A DNA stretch of 64,000 bases. It comes from Microbacterium sp. LWH7-1.2. GTDB lineage: Bacteria > Actinomycetota > Actinomycetes > Actinomycetales > Microbacteriaceae. Under the pieces are notes generated by a model that was given only the letters and a program-made list of their open reading frames with translations, was not told the DNA's origin and did not search any database. How positions within the stretch are numbered: the stretch's first letter is position 1; each line of letters starts with the position of its first letter. A program made the position numbers and the translations under genes. The stretch spans positions 2,418,001 through 2,482,000 of the forward strand of contig NZ_CP151637.1 in assembly GCF_038397755.1 (NCBI RefSeq). Direction: 5' to 3'. Shown here in pieces: positions 17,538 through 25,873 of this stretch.

Positions 17538-18455
17538 ATGTCTGAAGAACCCCTGTCGTTCACGGCGTACCGCCACGCCGTCTCGCAGGCGGTCGTCGCG
17601 CTCGACGTGCACGCCGACCAAGACGAGAGCTTCCGCGGCGCCCTCGACGCGGCCGTCTCGGGCGACATCCACGTCTTCGGCATCGCTGCCGACGGCCACA
17701 GCGTCCACCGCACCCCGGGGCTCATCTCCCGCGCACCCCAGCAGTACTTCAAGTTCTCGCTCATCGAGCGGGGGACCGGCCTCATCGTTCAAGACGGCCG
17801 CGAGATCTCGCTGCGCGCCGGCGACATGGCGATCTACGACACCGACCGCCCGTACTCGCTCCTGTTCGACGAGACGATGCGGATGTCGGTCGTGATGTTC
17901 CCGAAGGTCCTGCTCGACATCCCCGCCGAGACCATCGGCCACGTCACCGCGACCCGCCTCGACGGCGCCGGCGGCGTGGGCGCGATGATCGCTCCGTACG
18001 TCGCCTCGCTCGCGCGCGGGGCCGGCGAGCTCGACGCGCATCTGGCGCGCCGCATGTTCCGTACGGCCGTCGACATGGTGGGAACTCTCCTCGAGGCCAA
18101 TCTCGGCCGCGAGGCGACCAGCACCGACGCCCACGGCGCGCTCATGCGCCGCGTGCTCGACCACATCGATGAGCACCTGTCCGACAGCGAGCTCTCTCCC
18201 GGCCAGATCGCCGCCGCGCATTTCATCTCTGTACGTCACCTGCATGCGCTGTTCAACGAGCAGGGCACCACGGTCTCGACCGTCATCCGCACCCGCCGCC
18301 TCGAGCGCTGCTACGACGCACTGGTCGACCCGCAGCAGGCGCACCGCTCCATCACCGACGTCGCGCTGGCGAACGGGTTCGTGGATGCCGCCCACTTCAG
18401 CCGCACGTTCCGCGCGCACTTCGGGGTGCCGCCGAGCGGGGTGCGTCCGGCGTAG
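17538..18455 (+). CDS. AraC-family regulator, FeaR-like
   Basis: 305 residues. An N-terminal cupin-like sensor (about 20-190, with YFKFSLIERGTGLIVQDGRE and LRAGDMAIYDTDRPYSLLFD) of the AraC-binding-like type is followed by two helix-turn-helix motifs at 205-300 (SPGQIAAAHFISVRHLHALF and TDVALANGFVDAAHFSRTFR). FeaR, the activator of tyramine oxidase and phenylacetaldehyde dehydrogenase in enterobacteria, has the same domain order. Here the gene lies between a permease and an aldehyde dehydrogenase, near a copper amine oxidase, so it is probably the local activator. ATG 17538 is preceded by GTGAGGTGAG. Inducer unknown. Confidence 0.88.
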   Translation: MSEEPLSFTAYRHAVSQAVVALDVHADQDESFRGALDAAVSGDIHVFGIAADGHSVHRTPGLISRAPQQYFKFSLIERGTGLIVQDGREISLRAGDMAIYDTDRPYSLLFDETMRMSVVMFPKVLLDIPAETIGHVTATRLDGAGGVGAMIAPYVASLARGAGELDAHLARRMFRTAVDMVGTLLEANLGREATSTDAHGALMRRVLDHIDEHLSDSELSPGQIAAAHFISVRHLHALFNEQGTTVSTVIRTRRLERCYDALVDPQQAHRSITDVALANGFVDAAHFSRTFRAHFGVPPSGVRPA

Positions 18456-18544
18456 CGCGCGCGGTCAAGCAGCCTGCGCGGGCGGTCAACTGCGGCCCGC
18501 AGCATCCTCCGACAATCGAGTCAGACCCGATCGAGGAGGATCCC

Positions 18545-19954
18545 ATGACCGTCGCGACGTCGCTTCTGGACGCCATCACCGTTTCCGAGACGGAGGGGCG
18601 GGCGATTCCGGATGCTGCCACCCGCGAGACGATCGGCTACGCGCCCGTCCACACCGTGGCCGACCTCGACGCCGCCGTCGCCGCCGCGCGCCAGGCCCAG
18701 CCGGCGTGGAACGCGCTCGGCCACGCCGAGCGTTCGCGCATCCTGAACGCGATCGCCGACGACATCGAGGCGAGCGCCGAGGAACTCGCCCAGCTGCTGT
18801 CCCGCGAGCAGGGCAAACCGCTCGACGGCCCCAACGCCCGGTTCGAGGTGGGAGCGTGCGCGGTGTGGACCCGCACCGCCGCCGACACCCCGCTCGAGCC
18901 CGAGGTGGTCTTCGAGGCGGGCGACTCGCGCGCCGAGGTGCACTACGACGCACTCGGCGTCGTCGGCGCGATCGGCCCGTGGAACTGGCCGATGATGATC
19001 TCGGTGTGGCAGATCGCGCCGTCGCTGCGCATGGGCAACACCGTCGTGGTCAAGCCCAGCGAGTTCACGCCCCTGTCGGTGCTCGCCCTCGCCGAGGTCT
19101 TCAACCGGCACCTGCCCGAGGGCGTGCTCACCGTCGTCCCGGGCGACCGCGAGGTCGGCGCGGCGATCGCCGGGCACCCCGGCATCGACAAGATCATGTT
19201 CACCGGGTCGACGGCCACCGGCCGCCGCATCGTCGAGTCGTCGGCCGGCAACCTCGCACGGCTCACCCTCGAGCTCGGCGGCAACGACGCCGGCATCGTG
19301 CTGCCCGGCACCGACCCGGCCGCGATCGCCGAGGACCTGTTCTGGGGCTGCTTCATCAACACCGGCCAGACCTGCGCCGCACTCAAGCGCCTCTACGTGC
19401 ACGACTCCGTGTACGAGGAGGTCATCGACACCCTCGCCGGCATGGCCGAGGTGATCCCGATGGGCCGTGGACTCGACGAAGGCAACATGCTCGGCCCGCT
19501 CCAGAACGAGAAGCAGTTCGACATCGTGCGCGACCTCGTCGACGACGCCCGTGAGCGCGGCGCCCGGGTCGTCGTCGGCGGCGAAGCCGCACCCGAACTC
19601 GGCCCGCTGTTCTACCGCACCACCGTCGTCGCCGACATCGAAGACGGCGCGCGACTGGTCGACGAGGAGCAGTTCGGCCCCGTCATCCCGGTGATCCGTT
19701 ACTCGGACGTCGACGACGCCGTGCGCCGCGCGAACGCCTCGGAGCAAGGCCTTGGCGCCTCGGTGTGGTCGGCGGATGTCGACGCCGCCGTCGAGGTCGC
19801 CAAGCGCCTGCAGGCGGGCACGGTCTGGATCAACGGACACGGCGGCCTGAACCCGATGGTGCCGTTCGGCGGCACCAAGGCGTCCGGCTACGGCCAGGAG
19901 TTCGGCGTCGCCGGTCTCAAGGCCGTCGCCGCGCCGAAGGTCATCAGCCGATGA
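18545..19954 (+). CDS. NAD(P)-dependent aldehyde dehydrogenase
   Basis: Oxidises aldehydes to carboxylates. 469 residues, full length. The catalytic nucleophile is Cys277 in NTGQTCAALK and the general base Glu243 in LELGGNDAG; the cofactor loop has FTGSTATGR and the oxyanion asparagine is in GPWNWPMM. It would take the aldehyde made by the amine oxidase, giving the FeaB-like second step. The ATG follows GAGGAGG at ideal distance, 89 bp after the AraC-type gene and on the same strand, so the two may be cotranscribed. No sign of damage. Confidence 0.92.
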   Translation: MTVATSLLDAITVSETEGRAIPDAATRETIGYAPVHTVADLDAAVAAARQAQPAWNALGHAERSRILNAIADDIEASAEELAQLLSREQGKPLDGPNARFEVGACAVWTRTAADTPLEPEVVFEAGDSRAEVHYDALGVVGAIGPWNWPMMISVWQIAPSLRMGNTVVVKPSEFTPLSVLALAEVFNRHLPEGVLTVVPGDREVGAAIAGHPGIDKIMFTGSTATGRRIVESSAGNLARLTLELGGNDAGIVLPGTDPAAIAEDLFWGCFINTGQTCAALKRLYVHDSVYEEVIDTLAGMAEVIPMGRGLDEGNMLGPLQNEKQFDIVRDLVDDARERGARVVVGGEAAPELGPLFYRTTVVADIEDGARLVDEEQFGPVIPVIRYSDVDDAVRRANASEQGLGASVWSADVDAAVEVAKRLQAGTVWINGHGGLNPMVPFGGTKASGYGQEFGVAGLKAVAAPKVISR

Positions 19955-20063
19955 CCCGGGCTCACGTGGACACGGCCACCTGCGCGTGTCCACGAGTGTC
20001 GGCGGATCGCCGGGTGATGTGGCGGTACCGGGTCGCGCCGCGTGAACCCCATACGCTCAGCGC

Positions 20064-20453
20064 ATGATCTTGCTCTCTGACATCGAACCCATCAACCAGG
20101 GCGTCTCCGCCGGTGCCGTCTTCGGCTACGTGGTCGTCGGCCTCATCTACTGGATCGCCTCGATCGCCGCCTACTGGAAGACGTTCACGAAAGCCGGTTA
20201 TCCGGGATGGCTCGCGATCATCCCGATCGTGAACCTGTTCGTGCTCGTCAAGGTCGCGGGGTACTCGGCCTGGCTCGGACTGCTCTGGTTCGTGCCGATC
20301 GCCAACCTCGTGCTCGCGATCATCGTCGCCTTCCGCAACGGCCGCGCGTTCGGCCACGGCGGCGCGTTCTCGTTCTTCCTGCTGTTCCTGCTCAACCCGA
20401 TCGGGTACTTCATCACCGGCTTCAGCAACGACACCTACACCAAGCCCGCCTGA
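20064..20453 (+). CDS. DUF5684 small membrane protein
   Basis: 129 residues with four hydrophobic segments (about 17-38, 48-68, 70-90 and 102-120). The sequence WKTFTKAGYPGWLAIIPIVN, followed by a second block with FVPIANLVLAIIVAFRNGRAFG, is the hallmark of the DUF5684/“Pro-rich turn” membrane family. Function is unknown; members are often linked to signal peptidase or secretion genes but nothing like that is here. The last residues NDTYTKPA are polar and probably cytosolic. A single-gene unit ended by a strong hairpin. Confidence 0.8.
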   Translation: MILLSDIEPINQGVSAGAVFGYVVVGLIYWIASIAAYWKTFTKAGYPGWLAIIPIVNLFVLVKVAGYSAWLGLLWFVPIANLVLAIIVAFRNGRAFGHGGAFSFFLLFLLNPIGYFITGFSNDTYTKPA

Positions 20454-20473
20454 GCCCGCTCCGGTGACAGAGC

Positions 20474-20503
20474 GAACGCCCCCGGCTGCGACCGGGGGCG
20501 TTC
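20474..20503. terminator. Bidirectional terminator between convergent genes
   Basis: A perfect 12-bp stem, GAACGCCCCCGG and CCGGGGGCGTTC, with the 6-nt loop CTGCGA. It lies between the stop of the DUF5684 gene on the plus strand and that of the alcohol dehydrogenase gene on the minus strand, and can serve both. Confidence 0.75.
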
Positions 20504-20513
20504 CCGTCTGCGG

Positions 20514-21521
20514 TCAGAGCACGACATGGAATTTCGGGCCTGGCCCCGCACCCTCCGGCCGCTCGCCGGCGAGGATCGCGGGCAGCTCCTCGAGGGTGAC
20601 CGTCGCGGCGACCAGCGGGCGGGGATCGACGACGCCGGCGGCGTAGGCGTCGATGGTGCCCGCGAGGCCGGGTGAGGCGCTGAGCACACCGACGGCCGTG
20701 ACGTCCTTCAGCGCCAGGTCCCGAGTGTCGATGAGGCTCGGCGTTCCCGCCAGGCCGATGTAGACGAGCCGACCACCGGGCTCGACCAGCTCGAGCGCCT
20801 TCGCGGGAAGCTGCGGGGCGTTGGATGCCTCGATCACGGCGTCCCACGGCAGCGGAGGCATGCGCTCCTGGGTCCAGATGTGGTCGAAGCCGAGCGACCC
20901 GGCGAACTCCAGCGCGCGGTCGTCGCGCGCGAGCAGGTGCACCTCGGCACCGGCGGCGCGCGCGAACATCGCGCTCAAGAGCCCGATCGTGCCGGGACCG
21001 AGCACGAGGCAGCGATCGCCCGGGCGGAGAGCCGCGCCCGCGACCGCCCGGAACGCGTTGCCTCCGGGTTCGACCAGGGCGCCCATCGCGTCGTCGACGC
21101 CGTCGGGCAGCCGGTGCAGCGATGAGACCGGGGTGGCGACCTTCTCGGCGAGTGCGCCGGCCTTCCCGCCGCGGATGCCGAGTTCGAGCCGGTTCTCGCA
21201 GACATGCTGCCGGCCATGCTCGCAGCGGCGGCAGGCGCCGCACCCGAGCATGGTGTCGCCGGTCACCCGCCGCCCGATCCACTCCGGGTCGACGCCCGCG
21301 CCGACGCCCGAGACGGTGCCCATCCACTCGTGCCCGATGCGCATCGGGTAAGCGGCGTGGCCGGCGTGCAGGTACGCCATCTCGCCGGTGAAGAACTCGA
21401 CATCGGTGCCGCAGATGCCCGCGCGGCGCACGTCGACGACGACCTCGCCGGCCGCCGGCTCGGGATCCGACACCTCCTGGAGCTCGGTGCGGTGCGGCGC
21501 CGTGATCACGAGCGCCCTCAT
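20514..21521 (-). CDS. Zinc-dependent medium-chain alcohol/polyol dehydrogenase
   Basis: 335 residues. The catalytic zinc ligands are in RAGICGTD and MRIGHEW, and the four structural-zinc cysteines are in LGCGACRRCEHGRQHVCEN. The Rossmann fold follows with VLGPGTIGLLSAM. It resembles threonine/sorbitol dehydrogenases and other sugar or polyol dehydrogenases. The ATG at 21521 gives the usual family N-terminus (MRALVIT); a GTG at 21542 would add seven residues and cannot be excluded. The gene follows an IlvD/Edd-type dehydratase by a few bases, so it probably acts in the same sugar or sugar-acid oxidation route. Confidence 0.87.
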   Translation of the reverse strand: MRALVITAPHRTELQEVSDPEPAAGEVVVDVRRAGICGTDVEFFTGEMAYLHAGHAAYPMRIGHEWMGTVSGVGAGVDPEWIGRRVTGDTMLGCGACRRCEHGRQHVCENRLELGIRGGKAGALAEKVATPVSSLHRLPDGVDDAMGALVEPGGNAFRAVAGAALRPGDRCLVLGPGTIGLLSAMFARAAGAEVHLLARDDRALEFAGSLGFDHIWTQERMPPLPWDAVIEASNAPQLPAKALELVEPGGRLVYIGLAGTPSLIDTRDLALKDVTAVGVLSASPGLAGTIDAYAAGVVDPRPLVAATVTLEELPAILAGERPEGAGPGPKFHVVL

Positions 21522-21545
21522 CGCCGGCCCCGTCCGCGCCACGCC

Positions 21546-23258
21546 TCAGTGGGACTCACGCGTCACCTCGGAACCCGACGCCCCGACGAGGAAGTCCAGG
21601 TCGGCGCCGCGGTCGGCTTGCAGCACATGGTCGATGTAGAGACGCTCCCATCCCCGTCGCGGGTTCGCGAACGCCTTGACGGTGGCCGGGTCCGGCACCC
21701 GTCGCGCCAGTTCCTCCGCCGGGACGTCGAGGTCGAGGCGGCGATCGCGCACGTCGAGGCTGATCCAGTCGCCCGTCTGCACGAGGCCGAGAGGACCGCC
21801 CGCGGCGGCCTCGGGGGTCACGTGCAGCACCACGGTGCCGTAGGCGGTGCCCGACATGCGGCCGTCGCAGATGCGAACGATGTCACGGATGCCGCGTTCC
21901 AGGAGCTTCTTCGGAATGGGCATGTTGGACACCTCGGGCATGCCCGGGTAGCCCTTCGGCCCGCAGCCGCGCAGCACCGTCACGGAGTTCTCGTCGATGT
22001 CGAGATCCGGATCGTCGACGCCTGCGTGAAAGTCCTCGATCGAGTCGAACACCACCGCACGGCCGCGATGCGCCAGCAGGTGCGGCGACGCGGCCGCGGG
22101 CTTGATGAGCGCGCCGCCCGGCGCGAGCGAGCCCCGCAGTACCGAGATACCGGCGTGCGGCTGCAGCGGGGTGTCACGCGGGGTGATCACGTCGGCGTCC
22201 CAGATGCGGGAATCCTCGAGGTATTCCACGAACGGGCGGCCGGTGATCGTGAGCGCAGACGGGTCGAGCTGATCGCGCACCTCTCGCATCACCGCGAGGA
22301 ATCCGCCCGCCCGGAACAGATCGTCCATCAGGTACTGCCCGGCGGGCTGCAGGTTGACCAGCAGCGGAACCTCGGCGCCGATCCGGTCGAAATCGTCGAT
22401 CGTGAGGTCGATCCCGAGGCGCCCGGCGATCGCCAGCAGGTGCACGACCGCGTTGGTCGACCCTCCGATCGCAGCCAGGGCGACGATCGCGTTGTGGAAG
22501 TTCGCCTTCGTCAGGAACGTGGACGGGCGGCGATCCTCCGCCACCAGCGCCACTGCGAGTGCGCCGGTCAGGTGTGCGGCCTCCAGCAGGCGTGCATCCG
22601 GCGCGGGTGTGCCCGCGACCCCCGGCACGACCATGCCGAGCGCCTCGGCGACGAGCGCCATCGTCGAGGCGGTGCCCATCGTGTTGCAATGGCCCTTCGA
22701 GCGGATCATGGACGACTCGCTCTTCAGGAACATCGCCTCGCTCAGCGTTCCGGCGCGCACCTCCTCCGAGAGCCGCCAGACATCCGTCCCGCAGCCGAGC
22801 GCCTCATTGCGGAAGTGTCCGGTCAGCATCGGGCCGCCGGGCACCACCACGGCGGGAAGATCGACGGATGCTGCGGCCATCAGCAGCGACGGGATCGTCT
22901 TGTCGCAGCCGCCGAGCAGCACGACCCCGTCAATGGGGTTCGCGCGCAGCATCTCCTCCGTCGCCATCGCCGCCATGTTGCGCCACAGCATCGCCGTCGG
23001 GCGCACGTTGGTCTCCCCCAGCGACACCACGGGCAGCTCCAGCGGGATGCCGCCCGCCTCGTAGATGCCGTTCTTCACCGACTGCGCGACCTCGGTGAGG
23101 TGGGCGTTGCACGGGGTCAGGTCCGACGCGGTGTTGGCGATCGCGATCTGCGGACGCCCCGTGAACGCCGAGTCCGGGACACCCCGCCGCATCCACGCCC
23201 GATGGATGTACGCGTTGCGGTCATCACCCGAATACCAGTGGGAGCTGCGCAGCGTCAC
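21546..23258 (-). CDS. IlvD/Edd-family dehydratase, probably for a sugar acid
   Basis: Iron-sulfur dehydratase of 570 residues. The cluster cysteines are in SDLTPCNAHL, LLGGCDKTIP and SKGHCNTMGTAST. The family includes dihydroxyacid dehydratase, 6-phosphogluconate dehydratase and the pentonate dehydratases. The N-terminus (LRSSHWYSGDDRNAYIHRAW) and the pairing with a zinc alcohol dehydrogenase resemble arabonate/xylonate-type enzymes rather than the branched-chain amino acid enzyme, but the exact substrate is uncertain. The GTG start at 23258 has GAGGG 6 nt upstream. It is the first gene of a two-gene unit; the region upstream is a terminator and a decayed gene. Confidence 0.88.
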   Translation of the reverse strand: MTLRSSHWYSGDDRNAYIHRAWMRRGVPDSAFTGRPQIAIANTASDLTPCNAHLTEVAQSVKNGIYEAGGIPLELPVVSLGETNVRPTAMLWRNMAAMATEEMLRANPIDGVVLLGGCDKTIPSLLMAAASVDLPAVVVPGGPMLTGHFRNEALGCGTDVWRLSEEVRAGTLSEAMFLKSESSMIRSKGHCNTMGTASTMALVAEALGMVVPGVAGTPAPDARLLEAAHLTGALAVALVAEDRRPSTFLTKANFHNAIVALAAIGGSTNAVVHLLAIAGRLGIDLTIDDFDRIGAEVPLLVNLQPAGQYLMDDLFRAGGFLAVMREVRDQLDPSALTITGRPFVEYLEDSRIWDADVITPRDTPLQPHAGISVLRGSLAPGGALIKPAAASPHLLAHRGRAVVFDSIEDFHAGVDDPDLDIDENSVTVLRGCGPKGYPGMPEVSNMPIPKKLLERGIRDIVRICDGRMSGTAYGTVVLHVTPEAAAGGPLGLVQTGDWISLDVRDRRLDLDVPAEELARRVPDPATVKAFANPRRGWERLYIDHVLQADRGADLDFLVGASGSEVTRESH

Positions 23259-23313
23259 CGTCGACCCTCATCCCCGCCCCGCAGATGCCGGGCGCTTTCC
23301 GCCATCCTGCCCG

Positions 23314-23355
23314 AAAACACCTCGGGCGGAGACCCGAAGGTCGCCGCCCGAGGTG
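23314..23355 (-). terminator. Very strong terminator with a UUCG tetraloop
   Basis: Read on the minus strand, CACCTCGGGCGG pairs perfectly with CCGCCCGAGGTG. Inside it a further GACC-TTCG-GGTC stem closes on a UUCG loop, separated by one mismatch. The hairpin is followed by TTTT. It lies directly downstream of the decayed gene at 23368-23672 and upstream of the dehydratase gene, so it once ended that gene's transcript. Confidence 0.8.
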
Positions 23356-23367
23356 CTCGGGTCGGTC

Positions 23368-23672
23368 TTACTTGGTCACGGTCACCTTGAGCGGGGCGCT
23401 CACCGTGGTGCCGGCGGGGTTCGTGAACTCCACCGTGTAGGTGTACGTGCCCTCGCTTTGCCCGACACCGGCAGGGTCGCGCGCTGCGCGCCTGGCGTCG
23501 CCGCCTTCAGGTCACCCGCGCCGGCCTCGACGCCGTTCTCGAGGAACCGGTACGAGGTCGCGTTGGTGCCCCACCACAGGTCGGCGGTGACGATGTACGT
23601 GCCCGCTCCGTTCTTGACGTCGGTCGACAGGACGGGCTTGCCGGGCGAGGCATCCGTCACCTTCACGGTGAG
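23368..23672 (-). pseudogene. C-terminal remnant of a secreted Ig-like/ChiA-N-like domain protein
   Basis: Minus-strand remnant of a secreted protein. It reads DASPGKPVLSTDVKNGAG, then YIVTADLWWGTNATSYRFLE, typical of an extracellular beta-sandwich seen in chitinases and other surface enzymes. Near 23462 the frame breaks: the continuation GTYTYTVEFTNPAGTTVSAP is in a second frame and ends at a TAA at 23368-23370. The upstream part of the gene is gone at about 23672, where unrelated sequence begins. It is therefore a truncated and frameshifted C-terminus. It still has its strong terminator. The exact parent enzyme cannot be named. Confidence 0.7.
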
Positions 23673-23845
23673 CGGCGGTCGAGACGATGGTCGCGCCTCA
23701 GCGAGGGCGTGCGCCGCCCGGTGCAGCGCGTGTACCTCCTGCTCGAGCTGCTGCCGCGCGACTCGACGGTCGCCGCCGCGGGCTCCCGGGCGTCAGAGGC
23801 CTGATCTGCCGGCACGAGCCGCCGCCCTTCGGCGGGATCGCGGGC

Positions 23846-24286
23846 TCAGTCGTCGAGCCGTTGCCCGAGTTCGATGATGAGTCCCTCCGGGCCGCGCACG
23901 TAGCAGACGAGCCACTGGTCCTCGTAGTTCACGAGCTCGGCCATCGTGTCGTACCCCGCAGCGCGGACCTTCCCGAGCAGCGCCTCGACGTCATCGACGC
24001 GGTAGGCGAGATGGCGCAGGCCCAGGGTGTTCGACGGGAGATCACCGACGGGTGCCGGGCTCTCCGGTCGCAGGAACTGCGAGAGCTCGATCGCTCCCGA
24101 GCCGTCGGGCGCGGTGAGGAAGACCATCTCGACGTCGGTGCCGGTGAGCCCGTTGACGCGATCGGCCCACGTGCCGCCGACGCGCGCCTTCTCCCCGCAG
24201 CGGAACCCCAGCATCTCGAAGAAGTCCGCCACCGCCTTCAGATCCTGGACGATGACGCCGACGTGCTCGAAGCTGCGGACACCCAC
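23846..24286 (-). CDS. VOC/glyoxalase-family protein
   Basis: 146 residues with two beta-alpha-beta-beta-beta modules. The first (about 1-70) starts VRSFEHVGVIVQDLKAVADF and the second (about 75-146) has LGLRHLAYRVDDVEALLGKV. Metal-ligand positions are His9 in EHVGV, a Glu in IELSQF, His in LRHLAY and Glu in LIIELGQ, so a metal site looks intact; methylmalonyl-CoA epimerase and fosfomycin-resistance-type proteins share it. The frame is open far upstream through the decarboxylase gene, but the GTG at 24286, 10 bp after that gene's stop, gives the normal family N-terminus. It is the last gene of a four-gene minus-strand run. Confidence 0.8.
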   Translation of the reverse strand: MGVRSFEHVGVIVQDLKAVADFFEMLGFRCGEKARVGGTWADRVNGLTGTDVEMVFLTAPDGSGAIELSQFLRPESPAPVGDLPSNTLGLRHLAYRVDDVEALLGKVRAAGYDTMAELVNYEDQWLVCYVRGPEGLIIELGQRLDD

Positions 24287-24296
24287 CCTCGCGACC

Positions 24297-25811
24297 TTAG
24301 GCGCCCGGCGGCGGCAGCGGTACCCCCGCGACGACCTGGATGGTGTCCAGCGTCGGATCGGCGGCGTACGCGATGCGGCCGCCGTCGGCCCGTGCCTCTC
24401 GCAGCGCGTCGAGCGCGCCCGCGGTGACGATCTCCCCCGGCGCGAGCACCGGCACCCCCGGCGGATACGGGGCGATGAGCTCCGCGCACACGCGTCCGAT
24501 CGCAGCATCCGCGTCCACCGTCTCGTGCGTCGCGAAGAAGGCCTCGCGCGGGGTGAGAGCGGGTCGCGACTCCACCGACCACGCCGCCGAGGGCCTGACA
24601 GGACGAGGGATGCCGCGGCGCCGGTCGATCGCGGCCGTCAGCGCCTCGACCAGCCCGGTGAGGGAACGCTCGTCGTCGGCCACGGTGATCAGCGGCACGA
24701 GCACGTCACGGTCGGCCATCTCGAGCGTGATGCCCTCGGCGAGCAGGTCGTCCTCGATCGCGTGGCCGTGCCCACCGGTTCCTTGGATCAGCACGACGAG
24801 CTTCGCCGGGTCGACGGCGAGCGCGCCGTCGGGATGGTCGGCGGGTCGCCCCTCGAGCACCGTGACGCCCTCGACCGCCGAGAGCCGCCGACGGGCCTCC
24901 GCCACCAGACCGACCATGCGGCCGACGAGCTCCTCGCCGTCGCGCCGCAGCATCGCACGCGAGGCATCCGTGCTCGCGAGGATCGCGCCGGCGGAACTGG
25001 TGGTGTGGGATGCCTCGAACCCCCGCTGCAGCCGGGCCGGGTCGAGCAGTCCGCCGTCACGGGTCGTGCGCGCGAGCAGCAGCGCGCCCTGGCTCCAGGC
25101 GGGAAGGGTCTTGTGGGCGCTCGTCACAAGGGCGTCGGCACCGCGAGAGAGCGCGTGGTCGGGCACGAGCGGCGAGAACCCGAAGTAGGCGGCCCACGCC
25201 GCATCGACGACGAGCGGCACTCCGGCGTCGTGCGCCGCGTCGGCGATGTCGGCGATGTCGGACACTGTGCCGACGTACGACGGGTCGCCGATCAGCACGC
25301 CGCACGCGTCGGGGTTCGCCGCCAGCGCCGCCCGCACGTCGTCCACTCGCACGGCGCCCGGCAGCCCCGTCGTGGCGTCGATCTCGGGCCGGACCCACAC
25401 CGGCCGGAGCCCGGCGAACACGATGCCGAGCAGCACCGAGCGGTGCAGCGTCCGTGAGACGATCACCGGCTGGCCGGGCCGCCCGAGCGCGAGCACCGCG
25501 GCCTGGTTCGCATGGGTGGAGCCGCCGACCGACAGCCGGCACCAGTCGACGCCCCACGCCTGGGCCGCCCGCGTCTCGGCGGCGGCGAGCAGCCCGCGGC
25601 TCTGCTTCATCGTGTCGAGCCCGGCGAACAGCGGCGCATCGCCGCGCACGACGTCGCCGAAGAGGTCGCGTCGGTGCTTGTGCCCCGGTATGCTGAAGGG
25701 CGCCACCTCGCCGGCGTCGACGTCGCGCTGGAACTGCAGCCATGCGGCGAGCAGCGGGGCGTCCGCCGCGTATCCGCGCGGATCGCGCAGGTCGAGGTCG
25801 GATGCGTCCAC
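24297..25811 (-). CDS. PLP-dependent Orn/Lys/Arg decarboxylase-family protein
   Basis: Fold-type I pyridoxal-phosphate enzyme of 504 residues. The cofactor lysine is Lys234 in VTSAHKTLPAWSQGAL; other family marks are FSIPGHKHRRDLFGD near the N-terminus, SVGGSTHANQAAVLAL and VVDAAWAAYFGF, and the C-terminal domain with APYPPGVPVLAPGE. The family makes polyamines or cadaverine/agmatine from basic amino acids, with some members of other activity, so the substrate is left open. The GTG at 25811 is chosen because TAGGG lies 8 nt upstream; the frame continues further without a good site. The upstream GyrI-like and PPOX genes lie on the same strand with short gaps. Confidence 0.85.
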   Translation of the reverse strand: MDASDLDLRDPRGYAADAPLLAAWLQFQRDVDAGEVAPFSIPGHKHRRDLFGDVVRGDAPLFAGLDTMKQSRGLLAAAETRAAQAWGVDWCRLSVGGSTHANQAAVLALGRPGQPVIVSRTLHRSVLLGIVFAGLRPVWVRPEIDATTGLPGAVRVDDVRAALAANPDACGVLIGDPSYVGTVSDIADIADAAHDAGVPLVVDAAWAAYFGFSPLVPDHALSRGADALVTSAHKTLPAWSQGALLLARTTRDGGLLDPARLQRGFEASHTTSSAGAILASTDASRAMLRRDGEELVGRMVGLVAEARRRLSAVEGVTVLEGRPADHPDGALAVDPAKLVVLIQGTGGHGHAIEDDLLAEGITLEMADRDVLVPLITVADDERSLTGLVEALTAAIDRRRGIPRPVRPSAAWSVESRPALTPREAFFATHETVDADAAIGRVCAELIAPYPPGVPVLAPGEIVTAGALDALREARADGGRIAYAADPTLDTIQVVAGVPLPPPGA

Positions 25812-25873
25812 GAGCACGACCCTAGCGGTGGGGGTGGACGCCGTCAGCGCAGGAGGAAGGCGAGCTCCACGGC

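Noticed and set aside
21204-23390. A 728-codon plus-strand frame over the alcohol dehydrogenase and dehydratase
   Set aside because: It covers two recognisable minus-strand genes and has only shadow-type composition.
23679-23804. Plus-strand C-terminus-like text LSEGVRRPVQRVYLLLELLP
   Set aside because: Too short, without start or known family; mentioned only as a possible deletion joint.
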